Positions 9,470 to 18,020 are shown, numbered from the stretch's first letter. The stretch: 64,000 nt of DNA from Taudactylus pleione (GCA_031769625.1 JAUIMM010000890.1:1208001-1272000), one strand, 5' to 3'. Translations and numbers: made by a program. Notes: generated by a model from the sequence alone, not told the origin.

Positions 9470-10258
9470 TTTTTTTAAAAACTTCAGGATGTCCTTCAGC
9501 CACATAGGCCCTATGACTGTTCCATTAATCTTATCCCAGGTGCCAAATTACCCACTGGTCAGTTGTATTCCCTTTCTTTACCAGAGGATACAGCAATGAG
9601 ATAATAAATTGAGAATGCTTAAGGGTTCATCTGACCCTTTAAGTCACCAGTGGGAGCCATTTTTTTCTTGGTGGGAAAGAAGGATGGATCTCTTCATCCC
9701 TGCATAGACTAACAAAGGGCTTAATAACATCACGGTCAAAGATTCAAACCCCTTACCTCTCATTCTGGTACTATTTGATCAGCTGCATCAGGCTAACATC
9801 TTCTTTAAGACTGACCTCTGAGGGGCTTACAACCTGATTTGAATCAGAAGTGTGGATGAGTGGAAGATGGCCTTCAGTACTCAAGTACTCACTCAGGGCA
9901 TAATGAGTATCTGGTCAAGCCATTCGGCTTATCTAACGCCCCAGCAGTTTTTCAGGACCTGATCAATGACGTCCTTTGAGAGTTTTTGGGGGTATTAGTC
10001 GTCGTATATCTGGACAACATTCTCATAATTTCCCAATTGCTGGATCGACACCATCAGCATGTACATCAAGTTCTTCAGAAATTACGGGAGAACCACCTGT
10101 ACGCCAAGTTGGAGAAATGTGATTTCCATGTCACTCAGGTTTCTTTTCTGGGATATACCATCTCATCTCACAGATTTTTGATGGATCTGGGTAAGGTCGG
10201 GGCTATAATAAACTGGGTCCAGCCAACTTCTCTTAAAGCTATCCAGCATTTCCTCTGA
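9470..10258 (+). pseudogene. pol: Ty3/gypsy reverse transcriptase, broken
   Basis: Reverse transcriptase would copy element RNA into DNA. The N-terminal part (9470-9985) is shattered by stops and frameshifts, although phrases typical of gypsy RT can be read (for example near 9530, [13 protein letters not shown]). The C-terminal part (9986-10258) is open and contains the catalytic box at 10007-10018 as YLDN instead of YxDD, then HVHQVLQKLRENHLYAKLEK and VSFLGYTIS, hallmarks of the palm and thumb. Losing the second aspartate would abolish catalysis even without the stops. Confidence 0.9.
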
Positions 10259-10278
10259 TTTTTAATTTTTATCACCAT

Positions 10279-10685
10279 TTGATTAAATCTTTCTCCAGCA
10301 TTGTGGCACGCATTGTGAACCTGAGCAAGAAAGGAGCGGATTCCCAAAATTGGTCACTTGAGGCTATCCAGTATTTCAAAGCTCTCAAGACTGCATTTAC
10401 CCAGGCAATGGTTCTCCGACATCCTGATCCTGACCTTCCATTTGTCCTGGAGGTGGATGCCTCTGAAGCAGGAGCCGTATTGTAACAGAAATATCCTTGT
10501 GATGATAAGTTGCACCCATGTGCATTCTTTTCTCACAAATTTTCCTCTGCTGAATGCAACAACGACGTGGGAAATTGGGAGATGCTAGCGATTAAGTGGG
10601 CTTTTGAAGACTGGAGACATTGGCTGGAGGGGGCCAAACACCAGATCATGGTACTTATTGATCAGAAGAACCTGTCTTACATTCT
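10279..10685 (+). pseudogene. pol: Ty3/gypsy RNase H, left part, split by MITE B
   Basis: RNase H degrades the RNA strand of the replication intermediate. The frame opens with the connection segment and the first catalytic aspartate (gat at 10456-10458, in FVLEVDASEAGAVL). One in-frame stop at 10483-10485 interrupts it. The same phase then continues through [16 protein letters not shown] and [20 protein letters not shown], whose glutamate is the second acidic residue, to DQKNLSYI at 10685. MITE B begins there. It is in a different phase from the RT fragment, so a frameshift lies near 10260. Confidence 0.92.
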
Positions 10686-11283
10686 GGGCCTGATTCAGAG
10701 CCACTCGTAAGCGGCCGCTCATTCGCTCCGAGCGATGTTCGCACATCTGCGCATGCGTATGGGTTGTAATGCGCATGTGCCAACCAGTCAGTGCGGTCGG
10801 AAATCGTGTGTTCGCTAAATAGCGAGTGCCTGCTAATTTGAGTGACAGGATGAGGCGTTTGTGGGTGGTAACAGGGGAAGGGGCATGAAAACGGGGAGTG
10901 GAGATCCGAACGCAGGCGTGCCAAACAGTCAAAACGGGCGTTTTAAGGGTGTGTATAATTAACAAAGCAGCGTCATCGACCACGTCACTTGGTTGTTTCT
11001 TAGCCTGAACTGTTCACATGATTGCGGTAGGAAAATCCAACCACAAGCACTGCGAGCAGTTCATACGCCTTTCGATGTACTCGATTAATGTAATAAATAG
11101 CGGAGATGACGTATGATGCGAACGGCCAGGGGGCGTCTTTACAAAATAGCGAGCGCATGTTTCGTTTGCTCGCTCAGACATAGAGGCGTCAACAGACCGC
11201 AAAGAGCGAGCGCTCAATTTAAATAGCCGGCCCCTTTTTCTGAACAAGCGAGCGCAAATAGTGTCTGGCTCTGAATCAGGCCC
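10686..11283 (+). mobile_element. MITE B (gggcctgattcag family, type 1)
   Basis: A 598-bp non-coding element with perfect 17-bp terminal inverted repeats (gggcctgattcagagcc at 10686-10702 and its complement ending at 11283). It sits inside the RNase H frame. The flanks are tct (10683-10685) and tca (11284-11286), best read as a TCA target duplication with one later change, because the gypsy frame continues on the far side when the element and one duplicate are disregarded. The body is about 85 percent similar by eye to the reverse complement of MITE C. Reverse ORFs inside it (10585-10983, 11014-11247) are not genes. Confidence 0.93.
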
Positions 11284-11317
11284 TCAGTCTGCTAAAAGGT
11301 TGAACTCCTTATACAAG
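11284..11317 (+). pseudogene. pol: Ty3/gypsy RNase H, fragment between insertions
   Basis: A 34-bp island of the gypsy element between MITE B and the solo LTR-like insert. It reads SAKRLNS in the phase that continues the RNase H fragment, matching the conserved basic patch at the end of gypsy RNase H. It includes the left 5-bp target duplication acaag (11313-11317). Confidence 0.8.
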
Positions 11318-12772
11318 TGTTAGGATCTGAGTTTTTTGTGGACCTCGGGGTGGTAATAGGAGCAGACACCTGAACAGGTTTAAATTGAAAGGTGGGTTTT
11401 TTAATGGGTGAATTTGCAGACATGTACATGGATAAAATAGTGAAGTAATAATAAACAGTGTCCGGTTAGTGTCAAAACTAATAAAAAGTCTTTGTAATCC
11501 AAAAGAGTTACTGCAAGGCTGCAGACAGGGAAACAGTTACTTGATTGATACTGGTGAGGTGATATCCAGAGAGGTATAAAGTAATTGGATTAGCAGCAGC
11601 TGATGAATTGAACTGAGATGGCTCAGGCCCTGATTCAGAGCCGGTCACTATTTGCGGTCATTCGTTCCAAAAAAAGGGGTGGCTATTCAAATGATCCATT
11701 CGCTCTTTGCAGTCTGTTCACGCCTCTATGTCTGAACGAGCAAACAAAACTTGCGGTCATTTTTTGGATAACTACGCCCCCTGGCCGCTTGCATCCTACG
11801 TCATGTCCGCTATTTATTAGATTAATCGAGTACATCGACCAGCGTATAAACTGCTCGCTATTCTTGTGGTTGGTTTTTCCTACCGCAAATTTGCGAGCAG
11901 TTCTGACTATAAAATAACCCAGTGACGTGGTCAGTGACGCTGCTGTATTAATTATGCACACCCATAAAACGCCCGTTTTGACCTTTAAGCACGCCTGCGT
12001 TCGGATCTCCACTCCCCGTTTTCAAGCACCTTCCCCTGTTACCACCCACATACGCCTCCTCCTGTCACTCATATTAGCAGGCATTCGCTATTTAGCGAAC
12101 AAACGATTTTTGGCCGCACTGACTGGTTTGCGCATGCGTATTATGATCCGTACGCATGCGCAGTTGGGCAAACATCGCTTGGAACGAACGAGCGGCCGCT
12201 TACGAGCGGCTCTGAATCAGGCCCTCAGTGTAGAAAACAGAGAGCTAGGTAAATGGAGGCAGTGTAGGTTCAGGGTTAATTGTACACACAGGTCCTTTGG
12301 CAAGGAAAGGGTAAGTAGAAGGTGCAGGATGGTTCCAGCAGGAAACTGGGAGCAGGGAGAGTGGTGCAGGCTACTTTGAATCTGGGATCCAGCAAGAGCA
12401 CAGGTGAGCACTCAGACAGACAGGTATTCAGAAGCACAGGAACTCTATCACAGGTTACACTAGCAGCTATGGGAAGCTCTGAACTCCCTTAAGTACCCAT
12501 TGCAGAATTGTGATCGGTCAGAGAGAGCATGTGACATGACAGGACTGGAGCAACTAAGTCACATGACCAGAAGCAAGATGGCGGTGCCCACAACAGAGTG
12601 GTATGAAAACACCACCAGGCCTACCCCAGCCAAAATGACATTGTGCCTGCGGAACACCTCACACAGCCAACGCCTGCTGCCAGACACCAGCCTCTCCGCC
12701 AGAAGGATACAGTACAGTGACCTCACAGGTAATACCCATCGTCCCTTATGCCGATAAACCCTGGTCGTGATA
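11318..12772. mobile_element. Solo LTR-like insertion, itself split by MITE C
   Basis: The insert begins tgttaggatctgag and ends cctggtcgtgata. The final ta probably replaced ca, so the ends would have been TG...CA. It is flanked by acaag (11313-11317) and gcaag (12773-12777), a 5-bp duplication with one mismatch, as expected for LTR integration. Gypsy Pol homology stops at its left edge and resumes at its right edge. Without MITE C and its duplicate the insert is about 853 bp, a normal LTR length, with no internal protein-coding region, hence solo. Forward and reverse ORFs within it are not genes. Confidence 0.75.
11626..12224 (-). mobile_element. MITE C (gggcctgattcag family, type 1)
   Basis: A 599-bp element with termini ggccctgattcagagccg at the left and cggctctgaatcaggccc at the right. 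It is flanked by perfect TCA duplications (11623-11625 and 12225-12227). It is the same family as MITE B but in reverse orientation: its right end reads inward like B's left end, including the segments gcatgcgta and ccagtcagtgcgg. It lies inside the solo LTR-like insert, so it arrived after that LTR. The open frames 11618-11917 and 11927-12379 are chance frames through the element. Confidence 0.94.
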
Positions 12773-13250
12773 GCAAGTACGTTGGGCATTATTCTTTACC
12801 CGGTTCAACTTTCTCATCTCCTTTCATCGTGGTTCAAAGAACATCAAGGCTGACACTCTATCCAGGAGTTTTTAACGTATACAACAGGTATCCAGGGCAG
12901 ATGAAGCTATCATTCCGGACTCCTTCTTTTATTGTGCCATCAACCAAAATCTGGCTGATCTCATTCGGGTTTGTCAATCAAAGTCACATCCTGAGAAACT
13001 TTCTGGTCGTCTGTTTGTTCCAGAGAAGTTTATAAAAGCAGTTCTAGTTGATTATCGTGCTGGTCGAGCTTCTGGTCACCCAGGCATCAGTAAGACCTTG
13101 GAGTTGCTCTCCCGCTCTGTTTGGTGGCCTTCATTGACTAAAGAGGTGTGCGTGAATTTGTCCTGGCATGTATAGACTGTGCCTGAAATAAGACACCTCG
13201 GACAGCTCTTTCAGGACTGTTACTTCCACTTTCTATACCTAGTAGACCAT
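12773..13250 (+). pseudogene. pol: Ty3/gypsy RNase H end and integrase zinc domain, broken
   Basis: Gypsy homology resumes after the solo [18 protein letters not shown] and [10 protein letters not shown] mark the end of RNase H and the linker. Further on (13010-13190) are FVPEKFIKAVLVDY, GHPGISKTLELLSRSVWWPS and a Cys-x2-Cys pair (CIDC) near 13167-13178, the pieces of the integrase HHCC zinc-binding domain. The first histidine is not evident, and a stop directly follows the second cysteine's alanine. Frameshifts separate this part from the integrase core. Confidence 0.85.
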
Positions 13251-13451
13251 CACCATGGACTTAATCGTTGACCTCCCAATGTCTGCTCGATGTTCCGAGA
13301 TCTGGATGGTGGTAGACCGCTTTAGCAAACTGGCACACATCATACCATTGCCAAAGCTTCCTTCTGCCAAAGAACTCTCCGGCCTTTTTCTCCAACACAT
13401 CTTTCGTGTACCTGGCTTACCGAGAGAGATCATGTTGGATCAAGGAACACA
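13251..13451 (+). pseudogene. pol: Ty3/gypsy integrase core, left part
   Basis: Integrase inserts the cDNA into the host genome. The open frame from 13255 carries the first catalytic aspartate (13258-13260, MDLIVDLP), the conserved VVDRFSKLAHIIPL and the second catalytic aspartate (13438-13440) in LDQGTQ. The fragment stops where MITE D begins at 13452. The left copy of the 3-bp duplication aca is 13449-13451. Confidence 0.93.
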
Positions 13452-13966
13452 GGGCTTGATTCAGACTCGCTCGTGAGAGCTGAGTGCTCGCAAGCGGGTC
13501 GATGTTGCCCAAGTGCGCATGCACACGACAGAGGCGGCTCCATCGTGCGCATGCACGAGACCCGAGTAACGACATCCAAGCCATCGTTATGGGTCTCGCA
13601 CCAAAGGGGGCATGCTGTCGATGGTGACTGACAGCACGCCCCCTTTGGTGGGTGTGCTGGGGGCGTGGCTGCCCAGACGGAGGCGTTCCCATGGGAACAC
13701 CTACCATCTGGGGCCGGCCCCACTGACATCACTAGTGGCTCTGATAGAGGCAAAAGCACTCCTGGGCTTTCGGCAGCGAGACCCGTCGCAAGCCCGATGG
13801 TCGCGATGGTCTTGATCATCGCGACCATCATTTTGGCCGCTCGCTATAGCTGTGAGTGGTCACCCACAGCTATGCGAGTGGCCAGGAGGCCGCTCCAAAA
13901 AGTAAGAGGGCCGGCCCTGATTCAGAGCGAGCGCTCTGTCAGAGCGTCCGGCTCTGAATCAGGGCC
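13452..13966 (+). mobile_element. MITE D (gggcctgattcag family, type 2)
   Basis: A 515-bp element with left end gggcttgattcag and right end ctgaatcagggcc, flanked by perfect ACA duplications (13449-13451 and 13967-13969). It splits the integrase core between the second Asp and the following Phe. The body contains several snap-back motifs, among them gcgcatgc palindromes, atggtcgcgatggtc paired with its complement across a short loop (13797-13828), and complementary gggggcatgctgtc/gacagcacgccccc. Its last 54 bp (13913-13966) form a separate hairpin bounded by TIR copies. Reverse ORFs (13417-13831) and 13612-13815 are non-coding. Confidence 0.94.
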
Positions 13967-14298
13967 ACAATTCGTGGCACAGTTCTGGAGAGCGTTCTGT
14001 ACTTCCCTTTGCATTGACCTTAGCCTTTCTTCAGGGTACCATCCACAGTCCAATGAACAAACTGAGCGCATTAACCAGTGTCTGGAACAATATCTATGCT
14101 TCTATGTTTCTAAGTGTCATAATGACTGGGTATCTCATCTGCCGCTTGCAGAGTTTGCTTTTAACAATTCATGCCATTCTGCATCTTCAGTATCCTAATT
14201 CTTTTGTGTTACAGGGCAACATCCAAGGGCAAATGCTTTTGATTACTGTTTACCAGCTTCATCTTCTCTCTCCCGGCTCCATCAGATTTGGAGTAAGG
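13967..14298 (+). pseudogene. pol: Ty3/gypsy integrase core, right part and C-terminal remnant
   Basis: After MITE D the integrase frame continues with FVAQFWRAFC and YHPQSNEQTERINQ, the latter holding the catalytic glutamate (gag at 14064-14066), then NDWVSHLPLAEFAFNNS, to a stop after 14198. The next phase retains GQHPRANAFDYCLP and an IWSKV-like phrase near 14280, typical of the integrase tail of vertebrate gypsy elements. Homology ends abruptly at about 14298 where a small tandem repeat begins, so the chromodomain and 3' LTR are missing or unrecognised. The ATG-initiated ORF 13665-14198 is an artefact joining MITE D to integrase. Confidence 0.9.
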
Positions 14299-14410
14299 TG
14301 TGTGTGCTGTCTTGTGTAACACGCTATTGGTGTGTGTGCTGTCATGTGTAACACGCTATTGGTCTGTGTGCTGTCTTGTGTAACACGCTATTGGTGTGTG
14401 TGCTGTCTAG
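14299..14410. repeat. ~32-bp minisatellite at the gypsy breakpoint
   Basis: Three copies and part of a fourth of a 31-32-bp unit contain gtgtgtgctgtcttgtgtaa and cacgctattgg. It begins exactly where gypsy homology stops. Confidence 0.92.
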
Positions 14411-14775
14411 GATGTACCTGTTGTCTTCTGGACATTCTACACCCACAGCAGAGTCAGGTGGTTCCCAAACCCAACACAGTAAAGTGACACAATAAGTAAA
14501 ATGTTCTCTTTGTTAAGCAGTTACTCTTAGAGAACCAGGAACCTTCAGTATATAGTATATAGCAGTATATAGTTAAAGACGAGACCTTGTACTATTTCAC
14601 CTTTTCCTAAAATGATGCAATAATTACAAATATCACAGTTTCATATACAATCTGAAACCAAACCTAAGAGATTATCTTTTTACAGTTCAACAAACTAGTT
14701 ATCTATTATAAGTTTTATGCAGTTATACTATAAGTAAATGTATATAACCAGTATATACTGCAATAGAAGAATGCA
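14411..14775. other. Unique AT-rich sequence, nothing recognised
   Basis: No ORF, tandem array or element was recognised between the minisatellite and MITE E. A short tatagtatatagcagtatat tract near 14560 is a local simple repeat. Confidence 0.5.
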
Positions 14776-15353
14776 GGACCTGTTTCAGACACTCTCGCTA
14801 GGATCCGATCACTCGTAGCTGCCGTTGGTTCGGATTGTGTGCATGCATCGCAGTGCACGTGCGCAAACCAGTGCGAGAGATAGGGAAGCGTTCGTTCGCC
14901 GCGCATAGACTACACTGTAAAATGAATGACAGGAGAAGCCATTTGTGGGTGATGACAGGGGCAGACCACTAGAAATGGGGGAGTGGAGGTGCAAATGCAG
15001 GCGTGTCTGAGTGTATTAACGCCATTTCAGAGGCATGCATAATTAACAGGCAGCGTCATAGTACACGTCACCTGGTTGTATTTCACACTGAAGTGCTCAC
15101 AGTACTTGCGGTAGGGTATAGTCATCCACAAGCGCTGCGTTCACTTCCGATGATTCCCAATGTACCGATGGTTGCATACACTTCCTGGGTATGAGGTTCA
15201 AGTGGGCATCTTAAGACAGGCTGGAGGGCGTCTGCATACTTAGGGAGATCGCACACCAAGACATAGTGGGCATACTTATGCCTTGCCGTATGATCGCCTA
15301 CCTTGCCGTCCGAATTTGCATACGCATCTAGCGAGAGGGTCTGAATGAGCCCC
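14776..15353 (+). mobile_element. MITE E (gggcctgattcag family, type 1, diverged)
   Basis: The ends ggacctgtttcagac and gtctgaatgagcccc are diverged forms of the family TIR, and pairing continues inward (ctctcgctagg with ctagcgagag). The interior parallels MITEs B and C: caggcgtg, gcataattaaca, cagcgtcat and cacgtcacctggttg occur in the same order as in B. No matching target duplication is visible, which fits an older insertion. Short ORFs in both directions (14715-15355) are not genes. Confidence 0.8.
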
Positions 15354-15930
15354 ATGGTTCACTAATGTAATCTGTGTCTTTTTTCAGAATTACGGATGCT
15401 AACAAATGAGTATTGAAACACTATATCGGTTTATATAATTACACAATATGTCTCAACTCTTCCCTAAACTATAAGTTCAGCAATGAGTCAGTATATGTTA
15501 GTATTGCTGGCCAGCACTATCTGTAGAGATGGTGCACTTTACATTGCCCGGGATACTTTAATAAAAAGAGCCTGTCTATTCCACTGTATTTATTGCAATA
15601 ATAACTGCACCATAGCACACACATATATATATATATATATAAACAGGCCTTTCCTGTTGGCTGCACTGGACTTTCACTTCTAGAAGAGGCTGGTTATGTC
15701 AGTGATGTCCCCATCTTGTAGTAGTTCCCTGGGAAGGTCCCCGCTCTTGTGGACGGAGGCCGGCCCCACGTATATAATGGCAGCTGTGGCACTGAAGGGG
15801 TTAACCCCCGTGCTGCGGCGCCATTTTTAAAAGGACAAAAAGCGCCAGGCGCCCATTGTAAATGTATACTCTGCGCTAGGCGCTGAGTGTTAATAAATGT
15901 GCTTTTAATGTTTTATATGCCGCGGCGTGG
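15354..15930. other. Unique sequence with a TA microsatellite
   Basis: It contains a short (at)n tract preceded by cacaca at about 15618-15642. The forward frame at 15483-15683 passes through the microsatellite and shows no domain. Around 15740-15860 the sequence becomes GC-rich (gcgccaggcgccc). No gene or element was recognised. Confidence 0.5.
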
Positions 15931-15934
15931 ACCC

Positions 15935-16031
15935 GCTGCACTGGGGGAGTGTGGGTAGAATGTGGATGCACTGGGGGAGTGTAGGTAGAGTGTGGCTGCA
16001 CTGGGGGAGTGTAGGTAGAGTGTGGCTGCAC
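15935..16031. repeat. 30-bp tandem repeat, three copies
   Basis: Three copies of tgcactgggggagtgtaggt followed by agagtgtggc are spaced 30 bp apart (for example tgca at 15967 and 15997). Reverse-strand frames here (15876-16170) repeat a HPHSTHTPP-like motif only because of this period. Confidence 0.93.
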
Positions 16032-16122
16032 GCTGAGAGACACTGCAACCAGCGCTGAAACAGTTATGGTCCCAGTGAGGACACAGTGTAAAAGCACACT
16101 GCACATGGGTTATAATACACTG

Positions 16123-16203
16123 TATTAAAGTATATATGTATTGCTGTAATGCACTGCAGCTGATCTGCAATGCATTAGTGCATAAAGCAATGTATATTTA
16201 ATA
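16123..16203. repeat. Short imperfect hairpin (~81 bp)
   Basis: The left half, starting tattaaagtatatatgtatt, is an imperfect complement of the right half ending caatgtatatttaata. Inner pairing joins gctgtaatgcactgcag with ctgcaatgcattagtgc. There is no coding content. It could be a small MITE remnant or an RNA hairpin. Confidence 0.6.
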
Positions 16204-16372
16204 GGCTATGCACTATATGGTTTAAATGTATATTTTGTAGAGAAAATGCACTTCTTGAATATGTGCCTGAATATGACATGACAAGCTTGTGACTGCAGAA
16301 ACTAGATGCTGATTGTGATTTCCTAGAAGGAGGTCTGATGAATAGGAAGACCTGTTGTGGTCAGTGAACTCT

Positions 16373-16923
16373 GGGCCTGATTCAGAGCCAGACGCTCTAA
16401 GAGAGCACTCGCTCTGAATCAGGGCCGGCCCTCTGGTTTTTCAGAACGGCCTCCTGGCTGCTCACATAGCTGTGGGTGACCACCCACAGCTATAGCGAGC
16501 TGCCATGATGATGGTCGCGATGGTCAAGACCATCGCGACCATCGGGCTTGCGATGAGACCCTTGTGGTAGGGTCTCGTTGCCGCAAGCCCAAGAGTGCTT
16601 TCAGCTCTAATAGTGCCGAAAGCACTCCCACTGACATCACTAGTGATGTCAGTGGGGCCGGCCCCAGACGATAGGCATTCCCATGGAAATGCCTCCGTCT
16701 GGGCAACCACACCCCAGGTCTGCCCACCAAAGGGGGCGTGCTGTCACTCAACATCAACAGCACACCCCCTTTGGTACGAGGCCCAGAGCGACGGTTTTCC
16801 CGTCGCTATCCGGGTCTCGCGCTTGTGCATGACTGAGCAGGCTCCGTCATGCGCATGCATACTGGGCCACCTTCGACTCGCTTGCGAGCGCATAGTGCTC
16901 GCGAGCGGGTGTGAATCAGGCCC
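16373..16923 (-). mobile_element. MITE F (gggcctgattcag family, type 2)
   Basis: A 551-bp element with ends gggcctgattcagagcc and gtgaatcaggccc, flanked by perfect TCT duplications (16370-16372 and 16924-16926). It is the reverse-orientation counterpart of MITE D: the 54-bp terminal hairpin is at its left end (16373-16426), followed by the complementary order of D's motifs. It also holds a perfect 30-bp palindrome (16627-16656) and a 15-bp-arm hairpin at 16510-16541. ORFs 16462-16969 on both strands are by-products. Confidence 0.94.
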
Positions 16924-16926
16924 TCT

Positions 16927-17320
16927 GGCTGGAAGGTCTCTGTGTGAAGGTGTGAATGGTGTCATATAGCCAAACCCTTCAGTTACAGAACATCCTTATG
17001 AAAAGACAATTTGTTTGTTTTTCAGAACCTTTTGAAGGTCACTGAATGTGTTAAGGTTGGGAATGCCAAACTGATTGATACTTCCATTGGGAAGGATGAA
17101 CGTCATTTACTATTTCCTGTGAAATGTTATATAGACAGGTTAGGAGACAGTTATACTGTATGATAAATCAGTTTATGTTTAGGAAGCAACTGCTTTTAGA
17201 TGGTGGATTAGAAAGGAGGAAATCGGGTGACCCCTTTGAAATGTTGGTAATTATATTATGTGAGACAGCCTGATTGGTTGAGAGGAACATATGGCGGATT
17301 TGCCCCCTGTGATATTGTGT
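16927..17320. other. Upstream part of an LTR-like segment, nothing recognised
   Basis: No ORF or repeat is seen. This stretch would be the U3-like region if the TATA/AATAAA module that follows is an LTR, but no TG start or target duplication could be set. Confidence 0.35.
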
Positions 17321-17330
17321 GTAAGAATGA

Positions 17331-17338
17331 TATAAAAA
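17331..17338 (+). promoter_or_regulatory. TATA box, LTR-like promoter
   Basis: tataaaaa at 17331-17338 is followed about 140 bp later by a polyadenylation signal. That spacing is typical of the R region of a retroviral or LTR-retrotransposon LTR. Confidence 0.45.
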
Positions 17339-17472
17339 GAGGGACTGTGATCCCTGTATGTGTACATCTTTGACAATTCTTTGTGGAGAAGAACTACTGA
17401 CTTGATAAGATTTCTTGTATGCTGAGTGTACCCCTTCATTCAGAAGGTTGAGTCTTCATTAAGAATTTGAGC

Positions 17473-17478
17473 AATAAA
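17473..17478 (+). terminator. AATAAA polyadenylation signal, LTR-like
   Basis: aataaa in gcaataaaac, downstream of the TATA box. A consensus-like splice donor (ggtaag at 17548-17553) lies about 70 bp further on. The pair can be read as LTR signals or as unrelated matches. Confidence 0.45.
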
Positions 17479-17479
17479 A

Positions 17480-17936
17480 CTTAAATTGCCTCAATCCTGC
17501 GACCAACAGAATTGAGCCAAACACTATTCCGTTCTCCGGCTGTTCTGGGTAAGAGCTCAGCGTCTCCAAGTTCAAGACTTCTGCCAGCTACCGTGCAGAC
17601 CTGGTCCATTGCGAGGGATCAGGAGGAGTCAGCCAACACCAAACAGGGGGTGTTGCCGCAGTTAGTCAAATGCATACGCAGCAGAAACTGTTCCAGGTGC
17701 CAAGGTAGAATAATGAGTGTACCTAATAAGTGGTTCCAAATGCCGATGGAAGAGTTTGGTGGTGGCAGCATCGATACATCCCTGGCGCAGTGGGTGGAGT
17801 CAGTGACAGGCGGTCACCAACAGTGAGAGGGAGTCTGAAGGTGCTAACCAGTGACCAGGGCCGGCCTAGATGAAAGGTGTCCGGACACAGCTCTACTGTC
17901 TCCTTCTCTGACCGCCGGAGGGACACACCCTCAGGT
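17480..17936 (+). other. Leader-like sequence bordering the satellite
   Basis: The open frame 17512-17826 lacks a recognisable domain. Its last 37 codons, from an ATG at 17713 (MSVPNKWFQMPMEEFGGGS onward, stop at 17824-17826), have the position of a retroelement Gag start but no family match that I can make. A tggtccattgcgagggat phrase at 17602 might be a primer-binding site, though I could not assign a tRNA. The last ~100 bp up to 17936 is the unique border of the satellite. Confidence 0.3.
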
Positions 17937-18020
17937 AACCTGCTCACAGCGCAGGCCACTCACAAGCTGTTACCTCCAACTCTCTAAATAACTGCTGATC
18001 GCTTCCTACTGTCACCTGCC
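17937..18020 (+). repeat. Edge unit of the satellite (83-bp variant type)
   Basis: The first recognisable unit is degenerate at its left end but contains caactctctaaataactgct and gatcgcttccta, the signature of the 83-bp variant found at least 16 more times inside the array. The left boundary is therefore formed by the longer form rather than the 69-bp majority form. Confidence 0.85.

Noticed and set aside
10585..12379. ORFs of 60-150 codons inside MITEs B and C
   Set aside because: They run through terminal repeats and snap-back sequence, overlap on both strands and differ between copies.
13417..14198. ORFs 13417-13831 (minus) and 13665-14198 (plus) as independent genes
   Set aside because: The first lies in MITE D; the second joins MITE D to the integrase fragment by chance.
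8119..14298. An intact, autonomous retrotransposon
   Set aside because: Multiple stops, frameshifts, a YLDN active site, four insertions and no identifiable LTR pair.
14776..15353. Target duplication for MITE E
   Set aside because: Flanks gca and atg do not match, and no shift of the ends gives a convincing repeat.
17602..17620. tggtccattgcgagggatc as a tRNA primer-binding site
   Set aside because: It starts with TGG but I could not match the remaining bases to a tRNA 3' end, and the LTR end is not defined.
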